DNA of 64,000 nt from Mycobacterium sp. OTB74 (GCF_029892685.1 NZ_JARXVD010000010.1:143195-207194), one strand, 5' to 3'; counted from the first letter of the stretch, positions 1-10,327 are shown. Translations and numbers: made by a program. The notes: generated by a model from the sequence alone, not told the origin.

Positions 1-1812
1 GACCACACAACGGTGCTCACCGAAGACAACTTCAACGACGCCTACGACGCCCTGGTCACCCAGTACGACCGGACAATCGCGACCCAGACCTACCCCAATT
101 ATCAACCTGTGCAGTCGAATTCACCGTCGGCGCAGTCAGGTGCGTCCGGCTCAGGCAACCTCTATCTCAGCTCAAACGAGGACGATGAGCTCAACGACAA
201 GATGCCGAACGCCCGCGACCTACACGTGCTCAGCGAGGCCGCAGCCGTGACGGCCGCCGCGCTGGCCCCAGTGCCTGATCTGCGAATCGACGTGCACTTC
301 TGGGGCCTTGGCGCGACATCGAAGGTCGGCGGCGGTGGAACGTTGGCCACTGTAGCCAATGCGGTCGCCACAGGCTTGCGGACCTTGGCACAGTGGGAGC
401 AGGACCAAGGTGCGATGGCTGGCCGCAAAGCGGGATATCAGCGCCGCGCGGACGACTGGCAGATGCAGATCAACCTGGCCGCGCACGAACTGAGCCAACT
501 GGGCCGCCAGATTCTGGTGTCGCTGTTGACCGAACAATCCGCCCGCGCCGAATATGAGACCGCCAAAACGCAAGTGGGGCAAGCTCAGGAGGTCTTGAGC
601 TTCCTGCAAACGAAATTCACCAACACCGACCTCTACGGCTGGATGCAAGGCCAGCTGTCCTCTCTGTACTACCAGTACTACCGCATGGCACTGGACACCG
701 CCCGCAAGGCCGAAGCCACGACGAAGTGGGAGCTGATGCGGCCCGAGGTCGACGCCGTCACCTACATCCAGCCCACTTACTGGGACAGCGGCCATCAAGG
801 CCTACTGGCCGGCGAAGCCCTCTACCGCGACATCAAATCCCTCGACCTGGACTACCAGACCTACCATCTGCGCGAGCTGGAGATGATCTGCCAAGTCTCA
901 CTACGCCAATTGGATCCGCTGGCCCTGCTGCAGCTGATCACCACCGGTTCGGCGATGGTCACGATCCCCGAATGGTTCTATGACCGTGGCTGCCCGGGGC
1001 AGTTCATGCGCCGGATGAAAATGCTCCGCATTAACCTGGCGGCGGTGGCTGCGCGGAACACAAATGTGAACGTCAAAGTCACCCTGCAGAACAGTTCAGT
1101 GCGCACCACGCCGGATCTGTTGCCGGGCAACACCTATGCTCGAAGCACCAACAACGCCGACCCGCGCTTCGTGGACTACTACGGCAGCACTGACACCGTG
1201 GTGACCAGCAATGCTGTCGCCGACAGCGGCATGTTCGAAACAAACCTGCGTGATGAACGGTTCCTGCCGTTCGAGGGCGCCGGAGCGATCAGCACCTGGA
1301 GCCTGTCACTGCCGGACATACCCAGTTTCGACTACTCCACCATCACCGACGTCGTCCTGGAGGTGTACCTCACCGCCCGCGACGGCGGCCAGGCGCTCGC
1401 GGATGCCGCGGGCAAATACCTGAAGACCCTGCCTCCCGGCGCCTCGGCCAGTGAGCCGACGCCCACCCTGGCGGTCCTGCTGAATCTGCGCCACGACTTC
1501 CCCAACGAGTGGTACACCTTCACCTCCGGCACAAATACCGCCTTCAGCGCCACTTTGACCATGGACTACTTCCCCTACCTGGTCCAAAACGCGGTGTTGA
1601 CTATCGAATCGATTGGTGTGTACGCCGGCGACGGCGACACCCTGACCCCCGCACCAGCGATACCCGTACCGCCCACCATGTCCACCGAGCTCAACACCAA
1701 CCGCAGCACCACACTGAGCCTGCCGGCCGACCCGAACGTCCTGGCCCCCACCGAGCCCACTCGTGACGTGTACGCAATCATCACTTACACCGCAAAGCTG
1801 CCGGCCCAATGA
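1..1812 (+). CDS. Tc toxin subunit A, C-terminal part (5' partial)
   Basis: The frame is open from base 1, so the gene starts upstream of the window; 603 residues are visible. It matches the end of a TcA subunit, the pentameric pore and delivery channel of toxin complexes. Visible residues about 80-260 are helical and Ala/Gln/Glu-rich, as in the central channel helices. The rest, with the segment TYHLRELEMICQVSLRQLDP followed by beta-rich sequence, resembles the TcB-binding domain that closes TcA proteins. The stop overlaps the next start (ATGA), so the subunits are probably made from one mRNA. The TcB-TcC gene just downstream makes the assignment firm. The in-frame GTG at 13 is not a believable start because the N-terminal receptor-binding and shell domains of a full TcA would be missing. 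Confidence 0.88.
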   Translation, partial: DHTTVLTEDNFNDAYDALVTQYDRTIATQTYPNYQPVQSNSPSAQSGASGSGNLYLSSNEDDELNDKMPNARDLHVLSEAAAVTAAALAPVPDLRIDVHFWGLGATSKVGGGGTLATVANAVATGLRTLAQWEQDQGAMAGRKAGYQRRADDWQMQINLAAHELSQLGRQILVSLLTEQSARAEYETAKTQVGQAQEVLSFLQTKFTNTDLYGWMQGQLSSLYYQYYRMALDTARKAEATTKWELMRPEVDAVTYIQPTYWDSGHQGLLAGEALYRDIKSLDLDYQTYHLRELEMICQVSLRQLDPLALLQLITTGSAMVTIPEWFYDRGCPGQFMRRMKMLRINLAAVAARNTNVNVKVTLQNSSVRTTPDLLPGNTYARSTNNADPRFVDYYGSTDTVVTSNAVADSGMFETNLRDERFLPFEGAGAISTWSLSLPDIPSFDYSTITDVVLEVYLTARDGGQALADAAGKYLKTLPPGASASEPTPTLAVLLNLRHDFPNEWYTFTSGTNTAFSATLTMDYFPYLVQNAVLTIESIGVYAGDGDTLTPAPAIPVPPTMSTELNTNRSTTLSLPADPNVLAPTEPTRDVYAIITYTAKLPAQ

Positions 1813-2105
1813 ACCCCGCACACGTGCTCACCCAGCATGCGGCCCACCACCGCTGTCCGGCACAGAATGTGCCACCGAGGCTGCGCATCGACAACAGTGC
1901 GCAGCGGGGCATCGGCGAGAAGACACCCGGCAATCCATCACGGCACTTCGGCAGTGGCGCAAGGAATTTCGCTGCGATCAGCCCGCCGGCCCGGGTGCCC
2001 GCCACGCGCGCCGGCATCAGCAGCATCACCGGAGTCGACCTGAGCGGCATGCCCCTCAACCGCACCGCCGCCGTCGGCCCGCTCGCGCACGACAGACTGC
2101 AATGA
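1809..2105 (+). CDS. Small protein coupled between TcA and TcB-TcC
   Basis: A 98-residue ORF whose ATG overlaps the TcA stop (ATGA) and whose TGA overlaps the TcB-TcC start (ATGA). Third codon positions are mostly G or C, as in the neighbours, which supports real coding. The protein is Pro/Arg/His-rich, has no membrane segment or signal peptide, and contains the motif GVDLSGMPLNRT near residues 72-84. I do not recognise the family; a faint likeness of that motif to DUF4157-type segments of contractile-injection cargo is not enough to name it. Position suggests a chaperone, assembly factor or simply a translational coupler for Tc toxin production. Confidence 0.6.
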   Translation: MNPAHVLTQHAAHHRCPAQNVPPRLRIDNSAQRGIGEKTPGNPSRHFGSGARNFAAISPPARVPATRAGISSITGVDLSGMPLNRTAAVGPLAHDRLQ

Positions 2106-5100
2106 CGCTCCCCACTTCCGAGTCGGCACCTGCCGGCGCGCCGCCGGCGAATCCCTCACTGCCGCAACCCCAACCGGGCGGCGACTCGGCGCAGACACCA
2201 CCCCAGGTCAGCGCGCCCACCATCACGTTGCCCAAAGGCGGCGGCGCGATCCGCGGCATCGGAGAAAAGTTTGGGGTCAACCCGGTCACCGGCACAGGGT
2301 CGATGAGTGTGCCGATCGCCACCAGCCCCGGCCGATCCGGGTTCGGCCCGCAGCTGTCGCTGTCGTATGACTCCGGTTCGGGCAATGGCCCGTTCGGATT
2401 CGGGTGGAGCCTGTCGATCCCGTCGATTACCCGCAAAACCGATAAAGGATTGCCCCGCTACGCCGACGCCGACGATTCTGATGTGTTCCTGTTGTCTGGC
2501 GCCGAAGACCTGGTCCCCGAACTCGCCTACGACGCCAGCGGGCAGTTGGTCCTGAACAACGGCCAACCGGTGACCGTCGAGACGCAGCGCACGATCAGCA
2601 TCGACGGCGCCACCGAGACCTACCTGGTGCGCCGCTACCGTCCGCGCATTGAAGGCCTGTTCGCCCGCATCGAACGCTGGACCCGCACCGACGGTGATGT
2701 GCACTGGCGCAGTATCACCCCCGACAACGTGCTGACCCTTTATGGCGCTGACGCCGGCTCGCGCATCACCGACCCCGCCGATGCGCGGCGGGTCTTCAGT
2801 TGGCTCATCAGCGAAACACGGGACGACAAAGGCAATGCGGTTGTCTACGAGTACCGGCCCGACGACGGTCTGGGCGTCGATATGGCACGCCCGGACGAAC
2901 GTCACAGGGGCGGCCCGGATGATCCGCGGCGCCGAGTTAACCGGTTTCCCAAGCGCGTCCGGTATGGCAACCCCCAGCCCTTGCTGGATGCGACTGGTGT
3001 TCGGCCGCACAGGCTTTCGGCCCAGGACATTGCCGGTGCGGGCTGGATGTTTGAGGTGGTGTTCGACTATGGGGATCACGACCCGGCCGCGCCGGGTCCC
3101 GACGACGACCGGATCGTCGATGCGACCGGAACACCCCGCTATCCGTGGCCGCTGCGTCCCGATCCGTTCTCGCGCTACCGGGCCCGGTTCGAGGTGCGCA
3201 CCACTCGACTGTGCCGCCGGATCCTGATGTTCCACCATTTCCCCGACGTCCCCGATGTCGGCGCGGACTGTCTGGTGAGCTCGACCGACCTCACCCATAC
3301 CCAGCCCACCGATCCCGGCGCCCCGATCTACTCGATGCTCACCATGGCCACCCACAGCGCCTACCGCCGTGGCGCCGATGGCAGCTATCTGTCGAAATCC
3401 CTTCCCCCCGTGGAATTCTCCTACACCGAACCCATCGTGCAGAACACTGTGCACACCATCGACCCGGACAGTCTGGCGAGTCTGCCCGAGGGTGTCGACG
3501 GCAGCACCTACCGGTGGGTTGATCTGTACGGCGAGGGACTGTCGGGGGTGCTGACCGAGCAGGCCGGCGGCTGGTTCTACAAACCGAACCTGAGCCCACT
3601 CGACGACGACGCGACCGGGACCGCCGGCACCGCGAGGCTCGGTCCGCTGCAGACCGTCGGCGCCAAACCCGCCCCGACGCTGGCCGCCGGCGCACAGTTC
3701 ATGGACCTGTCCGGCGACGGCCAGCCCCACCTGGTGCAGTTCGACGGGCCCACACCAGGGTCCTACGAATACGACCCCAGCGGAGGATGGCAGCCATTTC
3801 GGCCGTTCACCTCACGGCCCAACCTCGACTTCGGCGACCCGAACCTGCGGTTCCTGGACCTCGACGGTGACGGGCTGACAGACATTCTGCTCACCGAACA
3901 AGATGCGCTCATCTGGCATGAATCGCTCGGGGACAACGGATTCGGACCCGCACGGCGCACCGTACAGGCCGTTGACGAAGAACGCGGGCCGCACCTGGTG
4001 TTCGCCGAGGCGGTTCAGACGATCTTTCTGGCCGACCTCAGCGGCGACGGCCTGACCGATCTGGTCCGCATCCGCAACGGCGAAATCTGCTACTGGCCCA
4101 ACCTGGGTTACGGGCAGTTCGGGGCGAAAATCACGATGGACAACGCCCCGTGGTTCGACAATCTCACCGAATTCGACCCCAAACGCGTGCGGCTCGCCGA
4201 CATCGACGGCAGCGGCACCACCGACATCGTTTATCTGCACCGCGGCGGGCCGCGGTTGTATTTCAACCAGTCCGGCAACAGCTGGAGCACCCCGCACACC
4301 GTGGCGGGCTTCCCGCGGCTGGACGACATGGCCACCGCGGCGGTGGTGGACTTGCTCGGCAACGGCACCGCCTGCCTGGTGTGGTCCTCACCGCTGCCCG
4401 GCGACGCGGGCCGCCAGATGCGCTACATCGACCTGATGGGCGGCCAAAAGCCAAACCTGTTGACCCGTACCGACAACAACCTGGGCGCCGAAACCGTGGT
4501 GACCTACGCCCCGTCCACAAAATTCTATTTGCAGGACCAGCGCGCGGGCACCCCGTGGGTCACTCGCCTGCCGTTCCCGGTGCACGTGGTGGAGCAATCC
4601 GAGAGTGTCGACTGGGTGGGCCGCAACCGGTTTACCAGTCGCTACGCCTACCACCACGGCTACTTCGACGGCGAGGAACGCGAATTCCGCGGCTTTGGCA
4701 TGGTCGAACAATGGGACACCGAACTTTTGGCGGCCCTGACCACCGATGGCGCCTTCCCGGTCGGCGAGAACATCGACACCGCCACCTACGTGCCGCCGGT
4801 GCACACCAAGACGTGGTTTCACACCGGGGTCTACATCGGCGGCGGCCATGTATCCGACGTGTACGCCGGCGAGTACTTCCGCGAACCCGGGCTCACCGAC
4901 GCCGATGCACAGGCGTTACTGCTGCCCGACACCGTCTTGCCCACCGGGCTGAGCGCCGACGAGGAACGGGAAGCCTGCCGCGCGCTCAAAGGCGCCATGC
5001 TGCGCCAAGAGGTGTACGCCGACGACGCCGGACCCGCAGCGAGTCCCGCCCAGATCGCGCGCGCTGCAACCCCTTACACCGTCACCGAGCAGAACTACGC

Positions 5101-8100
5101 GGTGCGCACCTTGCAACCACGAGGGCTGAACCCGTACTGCGTGTTTTACCGGCATGTCAACGAAGCCCTCAATTTTCACTACGAACGTGACCCGGCCGAC
5201 CCGCGTCTGCAGCACACCCTCACCCTGGAAGTCGATGCCTATGGCAACGTGCTGAAGGAAGCGGCGATCGGCTACGGCAGACGCACCACCATCCGCATCA
5301 CCGACAACCAGGGTCAGACACAGCAGGCGCCCAATCCCGGACTGGCCGCATTGACGCTCACCGATCAGGCCAAGCAGACCATCACCCTGCTGACCTACAC
5401 CGAACACCACCTGACCAACTCGATCGAGGCGGACGACGCCTACCGCACCCCGCAGGCGGCCGACGCGGCTACCTACGAGTTGACCGGGTACACCCCGACT
5501 GGCACCGCGGGACGCTTCCGGGCCGCCGACCTGGTCGAGTCCGACCCCAACGCCGTCGGGCAACTGCGCCAACGGTTCAGCACCGAAATCCCTTATGAGG
5601 CCACACCCACCGGCGGCGAGTGCCGCCGGCCGATCGAACGGCAACGCATCCTGTACCGCCGCGACGACCTGACCGGCCTGCTGCCGCTGGGCCAACTCGA
5701 GTCGCTCGCGCTGGCGGGGGAGAACTACCGCCTTGCCTTCACGCCCGGCCTGCTCACCCAAATATTCCAGCGCCCCCGCTCGGGGCAGTCACCCGAACCG
5801 CTGCTGCCCGACCCGGTTTCGGTGCTGGGCGGGCAGGGCGCCGACCAGGGCGGATATGTGCTGTCGCAGGACCTCAAGGGCGACAACCGATTTCCCGCCG
5901 ACGACCCCGACAACCACTGGTGGATCCCGTCAGGCCGCACCTACTTTTCCGCCGGCGCAAGCGACGACGCGACAACCGAACTCGGGCAGGCCCAGGCACA
6001 TTTCTTCCTGGGCCGCCGCTACCGCGACGCATTCGGCTATGACACCACGATTACGTTCGATGCCAATGACCTGCTGGCGATCGAGCGCTACGACGCGCTC
6101 AACAACCAGGTAACCGTCGACGTCAACGACTACCGGGTCCTACAACCACGACTGATCAGCGACCCCAACGGTAACCAGACCGAAGTCGGGTTCGACACCC
6201 TCGGCCTGGTTGTCGGCACCGCCGTGATGGGTAAACCGCAACCCGCACCCGCCGAAGGCGACTCACTGACCGGCTTCATCACCGACCCACCCCAGAGTCA
6301 GATCGACGACTTCTTCACCGCACCCGACCCACACACCGTCGCACCCGGTCTCCTGCACGATGCCACCACTCGCGTCATCTACGACGTCGACCGGTTCCGC
6401 CGCAGCCGGCAAGCCCACCCCGACGACCACACCCTGTGGCAGCCGGCGTGCGCGGCCACCCTCACCCGCGAAACCCACGCCACCGCAACACTTCCCCCGC
6501 AGGGACTCAAGATTCAAATCGGCTTCGCCTACTCCGATGGGTTCGGCCGCGTCATCCAGCAGAAGGTCCAGGCAGAACCTGGGCCAGTCATCGGTGGCGG
6601 CTCGTCCGTCGACCCCAGGTGGGTCTGCAGCGGGTGGACCATCTTCAACAACAAAGGCAAACCGGTCCGCCAGTACGAGCCGTTCTTCACCGCGAGCACG
6701 GGCTTCGAATTCGGCGTCCAGGTCGGTGTCAGCCTGGTGGTGTTCTACGATCCGGCCGACCGGGTCATCGCCACACTGCATCCCAACAACACCTACGACA
6801 AAGTCGTCTTCGATCCCTGGCAGACCATCACCTATGACGTCAACGACACCTGCGCAACCCGTAATGACCAGACCGGTGATCCGCGCACCGACACCGATAT
6901 CAGCGGATACGTCGCGAATTACTTTGCGGATCTCGCCGCCAACACGGCGACACCGTGGCAAACCTGGTATTCACAACGCGCCGGTGGCACCCTCGGACCC
7001 GACGAACAAACCGCCGCCACCCGCGCTGCCGCGCACGCCGACACCCCCACCATTGCTCATGCCGATGCGCTCGGACGGCCATTTCTGACCGTGGCCCGTA
7101 ACCGGGTTGTCTGCCCCGGACATGATCTCGACGGCACCGAAGACCAATTCAACACTCGCGTCGATCTGGACATCGAGGGCAACCAACGGGCGGTGCGCGA
7201 TGCTGTCGTGCAGGCCGGCGATCAGCAGGGCCGCATCGTGATGCGCTACGACTACAACATGCTCGCAACCCGTATCCACCATCTGAGCATGGAGGCCGGG
7301 GCACGCTGGACTCTGAATGACGTGACGGGCAAGCCAATCCGGAGCTGGGACAGCCGCGCTCACACCATCACCACCGCCTACGACGCACTGCGTCGGCCGA
7401 CAGGCCAGACCATACGCGGCAGCACCGCAGACTCCGACCCACGCACCCTGGGCCGCGACACCCTCATCGCCACAACCGAATACGGCGAACCGGCGCCCAA
7501 CGCCGCCCCCGCAGACCAAGACCGGGCGCAGCAGCTCAATCTACGCACCCGGATCTATCGACACCGCGACACCGCCGGAATCGTCACCAACGCGCGTGTG
7601 GATGCGAGCGATGCGTCGCTCGAGGCCTATGACTTCAAAGGCAACCCGCTACACAGCACCCGCCAACTGGTCAGCGACTACACCGCCATCCCGGACTGGT
7701 CAAACACTCCCGCGCTCGACGACGAGACGTTCGAAGCCAGCACGCTCTACGACGCGCTCAACCGACCCATCCAGTCCATCGCCCCGCACAGCAGCCTGCC
7801 AGGCACCAAACTCAATATCGTTCAACCGGTTTTCAACGAAGCGAATCTACTTGCACGAGTGGATGTCTGGCTGGACCACGGCAACGAACCCACCGGCGCG
7901 CTCGACCCAGCGAATGACGCGCCGTCACCCGTCGGCGTCGCCGGTTTGGAGCACAATGCCAAAGGCCAGCGTCTGCGCATCGACTACAAAAACGGCGCAG
8001 CCACCACCTACGCGTACGACCCGCTGACCTTCCGGCTCACCCAACTGGTGACCACCCGAAATCCCGCGACGTTTCCCGGCGACGACCCGCACCCCGCCAC

Positions 8101-10327
8101 GACTGGCTGGCCTGGCCGGCTGCTGCAAAACCTCAGCTACGCCTACGACCCCGCCGGAAACATCACTCACATCGCCGACGACGCCCAGCAAACCATCTTC
8201 TTCAACAATCAACGCATTGAACCCAGCAATGACTACGTATACGACGCGATCTACCGGCTGATCCAAGCCGGCGGACGCGAACATGTCGGCTCGAACGGTG
8301 TGCTGATTCCGTACTCGTATAACGACGCCGGGCGCGTGGGACTAACCCCGCAGCCCGGCGACGGCAATGCCATGGGCATCTACACCGAACGCTATGTCTA
8401 CGACGCCGTCGGCAACTTCCTGCAGATGCAGCACCGCGGTAGCGCCTCCCTGCAGGCTGGCTGGACGCGCGCGTACACGTACGTGGAACCCAGCCTGATC
8501 GAAGACGGCAACGCCGGCGCCCTGCTCAAGACCAGCAACCGACTCACCCGAACCACGCTGAACCCCAACGGAAACAACCCCATAACCGAGCCGTACAGCT
8601 ACGACCCGCACGGCAACATGACATCGTTCCCGCACCTGTCAGCGGTGCGGTGGAACTTCGCCGATCAACTCCAGACGACCTCGCGGCAGGTTGTCACCAA
8701 CGGCGGCACGCCCGAGACCACCTACTACGTCTACGACAGCAACGGACAACGCGTCCGCAAAGTGACGGAACGCTTTGCCCCGGATGTGCAAACGCCCGCG
8801 CGCAAGGACGAACGCATCTGTCTCGGGGGCTTCGAGGTCTATCGCACCTATGAAAACGACGGGACAACAACGCTATTGGAGCGCGAGACCCTGCACGTCA
8901 TGGACGACAAGCAGCGCATCGCACTGGTTGAAACACGCACCCTCGACACCGACGGAAACGACCAGGCGCCGCAGCAGCTGATCCGCTACCAGCTCGGGAA
9001 CCACCTCGGTTCGGTCAGCCTCGAACTAGACGACCGCGCGCAGATCATCTCCTACGAGGAATACGCGCCGTTCGGGAGTACCACATATCAGGCGGTCCGC
9101 AGTCAAACGGAAACACCTAAGCGGTATCGGTACACCGGGATGGAGCGCGACGGGGAGAACGGGTTCGGATACCACGGCGCGCGGTATTACGCGCCGTGGC
9201 TTGGACGATGGACAACTTCTGATCCATCCGGGCTCATCGACGGAACTAACTTGTTTCGCTACGGCAGGGACAATCCACTGAAATGGTTGGACCCCGGTGG
9301 TACTGATAGCCATCCCCCTGAACGATCACGGTCGAAACCAGAGGCCGTGCCCAATGCAATTGCCCGCGGGCTGTGGCGCCAGGTCGAGGCAGTATTAGGG
9401 GCTGTAGACGCAGCCCTACGCCCTTTAGGCACCGACGTGGCACTAAGGGATCTATATAAGGGTCTGATTACGTCGAACTCTTCGAAAGCGGTGAACGCTA
9501 TTAAGGCATTGAATATTGACGCGGCAGGCGCTGATGCCGCCGCTCAGATCGCCAAGGGTGCAAGCGATTACCGAAATAATGTGCGCGTTGCAACACGCAC
9601 CAAAATGAGCCCTCTTGGGAAGGTTACCTCGGAGGGAATAGGTAAAAGGAGTGATTGGAGTGACATAATAAAGAAGGGTGACCCATTCGACACAGCCCTG
9701 AGCCCTGAGCAACGCATTGCAATCGCGGAGACTATTGCTACCAAATCGGGTGCGCCACGATCGACCGCTGGGTTTATCTGGTTCCAAAGAGGGGTCAAAA
9801 CGCTTCCGGTTATAGGCGCCTTCTTTAACGGGCTTGAAATGGGAAGTGGGATAAACGAAATTGAACGAGGCGAAGTAGCGCCCGGAATTATCGATATCAG
9901 CGAAGGAGGCGGAAATTTAGCATTATCGATAGGAACCATTCACGGCGTCCGGACGGGGGCGATCGGTATCGCAGAAGGTACTGGCGCGGCTACATGCTTT
10001 ACAACGCTAGTTGCGGGAGCCTCGCTCATGTTTGGATTTGAGGAATCGAGGCGAAGTGCCAGGGGCGAAACGCTCCTCGCTGACAGCGCAAATGAGGATT
10101 GGACGAAGTGGCAGCGTGAAGAATTGCAGCGCAGAGATACCGAGGGACGTAGCGCTGGGGGAGCCGCAAGATACGTGGCGAGTGAGTTCGGGAAGGATAT
10201 TACCGGCGGACTGATCGCCGCGCGGCATGGGACCACGATAGCTATCGGAGCTACGGTAGACGCCGCAGTGTGGGTCGGCGGCAAAGCCAACTCGATCGCC
10301 AGTGCTGTGTCGAACTGGCTGCCGTGA
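2102..10327 (+). CDS. TcB-TcC fusion toxin (SpvB / Rhs cocoon protein)
   Basis: 2741 residues from the ATG at 2102. That start is chosen because it overlaps the preceding stop and the SpvB region begins soon after; earlier in-frame starts run through TcA-coding sequence. Order of domains: SpvB-like N-terminus (about 40-330, with the typical GSGNGPFGFGWSLSIPSI), VCBS/FG-GAP-like TcdB middle N region (about 520-780), TcdB middle C region (about 830-900), many YD/Rhs repeats (about 1350-2300), and an Rhs-associated core (about 2343-2400). The core carries the two Asp-containing motifs (SDPSG, Asp2374; LDPGG, Asp2397) of the aspartyl autoprotease that cuts TcC before its toxin. TcB and TcC are usually separate genes or fused; here they are fused. 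The remaining 341 residues are a variable toxin domain (separate entry). The cocoon holds the toxin and docks on TcA for injection into a eukaryotic cell. Confidence 0.92.
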   Translation: MTLPTSESAPAGAPPANPSLPQPQPGGDSAQTPPQVSAPTITLPKGGGAIRGIGEKFGVNPVTGTGSMSVPIATSPGRSGFGPQLSLSYDSGSGNGPFGFGWSLSIPSITRKTDKGLPRYADADDSDVFLLSGAEDLVPELAYDASGQLVLNNGQPVTVETQRTISIDGATETYLVRRYRPRIEGLFARIERWTRTDGDVHWRSITPDNVLTLYGADAGSRITDPADARRVFSWLISETRDDKGNAVVYEYRPDDGLGVDMARPDERHRGGPDDPRRRVNRFPKRVRYGNPQPLLDATGVRPHRLSAQDIAGAGWMFEVVFDYGDHDPAAPGPDDDRIVDATGTPRYPWPLRPDPFSRYRARFEVRTTRLCRRILMFHHFPDVPDVGADCLVSSTDLTHTQPTDPGAPIYSMLTMATHSAYRRGADGSYLSKSLPPVEFSYTEPIVQNTVHTIDPDSLASLPEGVDGSTYRWVDLYGEGLSGVLTEQAGGWFYKPNLSPLDDDATGTAGTARLGPLQTVGAKPAPTLAAGAQFMDLSGDGQPHLVQFDGPTPGSYEYDPSGGWQPFRPFTSRPNLDFGDPNLRFLDLDGDGLTDILLTEQDALIWHESLGDNGFGPARRTVQAVDEERGPHLVFAEAVQTIFLADLSGDGLTDLVRIRNGEICYWPNLGYGQFGAKITMDNAPWFDNLTEFDPKRVRLADIDGSGTTDIVYLHRGGPRLYFNQSGNSWSTPHTVAGFPRLDDMATAAVVDLLGNGTACLVWSSPLPGDAGRQMRYIDLMGGQKPNLLTRTDNNLGAETVVTYAPSTKFYLQDQRAGTPWVTRLPFPVHVVEQSESVDWVGRNRFTSRYAYHHGYFDGEEREFRGFGMVEQWDTELLAALTTDGAFPVGENIDTATYVPPVHTKTWFHTGVYIGGGHVSDVYAGEYFREPGLTDADAQALLLPDTVLPTGLSADEEREACRALKGAMLRQEVYADDAGPAASPAQIARAATPYTVTEQNYAVRTLQPRGLNPYCVFYRHVNEALNFHYERDPADPRLQHTLTLEVDAYGNVLKEAAIGYGRRTTIRITDNQGQTQQAPNPGLAALTLTDQAKQTITLLTYTEHHLTNSIEADDAYRTPQAADAATYELTGYTPTGTAGRFRAADLVESDPNAVGQLRQRFSTEIPYEATPTGGECRRPIERQRILYRRDDLTGLLPLGQLESLALAGENYRLAFTPGLLTQIFQRPRSGQSPEPLLPDPVSVLGGQGADQGGYVLSQDLKGDNRFPADDPDNHWWIPSGRTYFSAGASDDATTELGQAQAHFFLGRRYRDAFGYDTTITFDANDLLAIERYDALNNQVTVDVNDYRVLQPRLISDPNGNQTEVGFDTLGLVVGTAVMGKPQPAPAEGDSLTGFITDPPQSQIDDFFTAPDPHTVAPGLLHDATTRVIYDVDRFRRSRQAHPDDHTLWQPACAATLTRETHATATLPPQGLKIQIGFAYSDGFGRVIQQKVQAEPGPVIGGGSSVDPRWVCSGWTIFNNKGKPVRQYEPFFTASTGFEFGVQVGVSLVVFYDPADRVIATLHPNNTYDKVVFDPWQTITYDVNDTCATRNDQTGDPRTDTDISGYVANYFADLAANTATPWQTWYSQRAGGTLGPDEQTAATRAAAHADTPTIAHADALGRPFLTVARNRVVCPGHDLDGTEDQFNTRVDLDIEGNQRAVRDAVVQAGDQQGRIVMRYDYNMLATRIHHLSMEAGARWTLNDVTGKPIRSWDSRAHTITTAYDALRRPTGQTIRGSTADSDPRTLGRDTLIATTEYGEPAPNAAPADQDRAQQLNLRTRIYRHRDTAGIVTNARVDASDASLEAYDFKGNPLHSTRQLVSDYTAIPDWSNTPALDDETFEASTLYDALNRPIQSIAPHSSLPGTKLNIVQPVFNEANLLARVDVWLDHGNEPTGALDPANDAPSPVGVAGLEHNAKGQRLRIDYKNGAATTYAYDPLTFRLTQLVTTRNPATFPGDDPHPATTGWPGRLLQNLSYAYDPAGNITHIADDAQQTIFFNNQRIEPSNDYVYDAIYRLIQAGGREHVGSNGVLIPYSYNDAGRVGLTPQPGDGNAMGIYTERYVYDAVGNFLQMQHRGSASLQAGWTRAYTYVEPSLIEDGNAGALLKTSNRLTRTTLNPNGNNPITEPYSYDPHGNMTSFPHLSAVRWNFADQLQTTSRQVVTNGGTPETTYYVYDSNGQRVRKVTERFAPDVQTPARKDERICLGGFEVYRTYENDGTTTLLERETLHVMDDKQRIALVETRTLDTDGNDQAPQQLIRYQLGNHLGSVSLELDDRAQIISYEEYAPFGSTTYQAVRSQTETPKRYRYTGMERDGENGFGYHGARYYAPWLGRWTTSDPSGLIDGTNLFRYGRDNPLKWLDPGGTDSHPPERSRSKPEAVPNAIARGLWRQVEAVLGAVDAALRPLGTDVALRDLYKGLITSNSSKAVNAIKALNIDAAGADAAAQIAKGASDYRNNVRVATRTKMSPLGKVTSEGIGKRSDWSDIIKKGDPFDTALSPEQRIAIAETIATKSGAPRSTAGFIWFQRGVKTLPVIGAFFNGLEMGSGINEIERGEVAPGIIDISEGGGNLALSIGTIHGVRTGAIGIAEGTGAATCFTTLVAGASLMFGFEESRRSARGETLLADSANEDWTKWQREELQRRDTEGRSAGGAARYVASEFGKDITGGLIAARHGTTIAIGATVDAAVWVGGKANSIASAVSNWLP
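9302..10327 (+). other. Hypervariable toxin domain of the TcB-TcC fusion
   Basis: Residues 2401-2741 of the fusion, directly after the conserved LDPGG motif where TcC proteins are cleaved. The DNA becomes visibly AT-richer and uses codons such as ATA, TTA and AAT that are rare upstream, typical of an exchangeable toxin cassette. The protein has a basic stretch (about 2480-2530), then Gly/Ala-rich hydrophobic segments (about 2545-2660) that could insert in membranes, and a Trp/Gly-rich end. No ADP-ribosyltransferase, deamidase, Rho-modifying or nuclease motif is recognisable, so the activity is unknown; pore or membrane damage is one guess. Confidence 0.7.

Noticed and set aside
1763..2101. 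Longer TcB-TcC start at 1763
   Set aside because: It would overlap TcA and the 98-residue ORF; the extra 113 residues are Arg/His/Pro-rich and the ATG at 2102 directly precedes the SpvB region.
2156..3730. 524-residue minus frame opposite TcB-TcC
   Set aside because: Shadow of the SpvB region; Val/Gly/Arg-rich with no recognisable domain.
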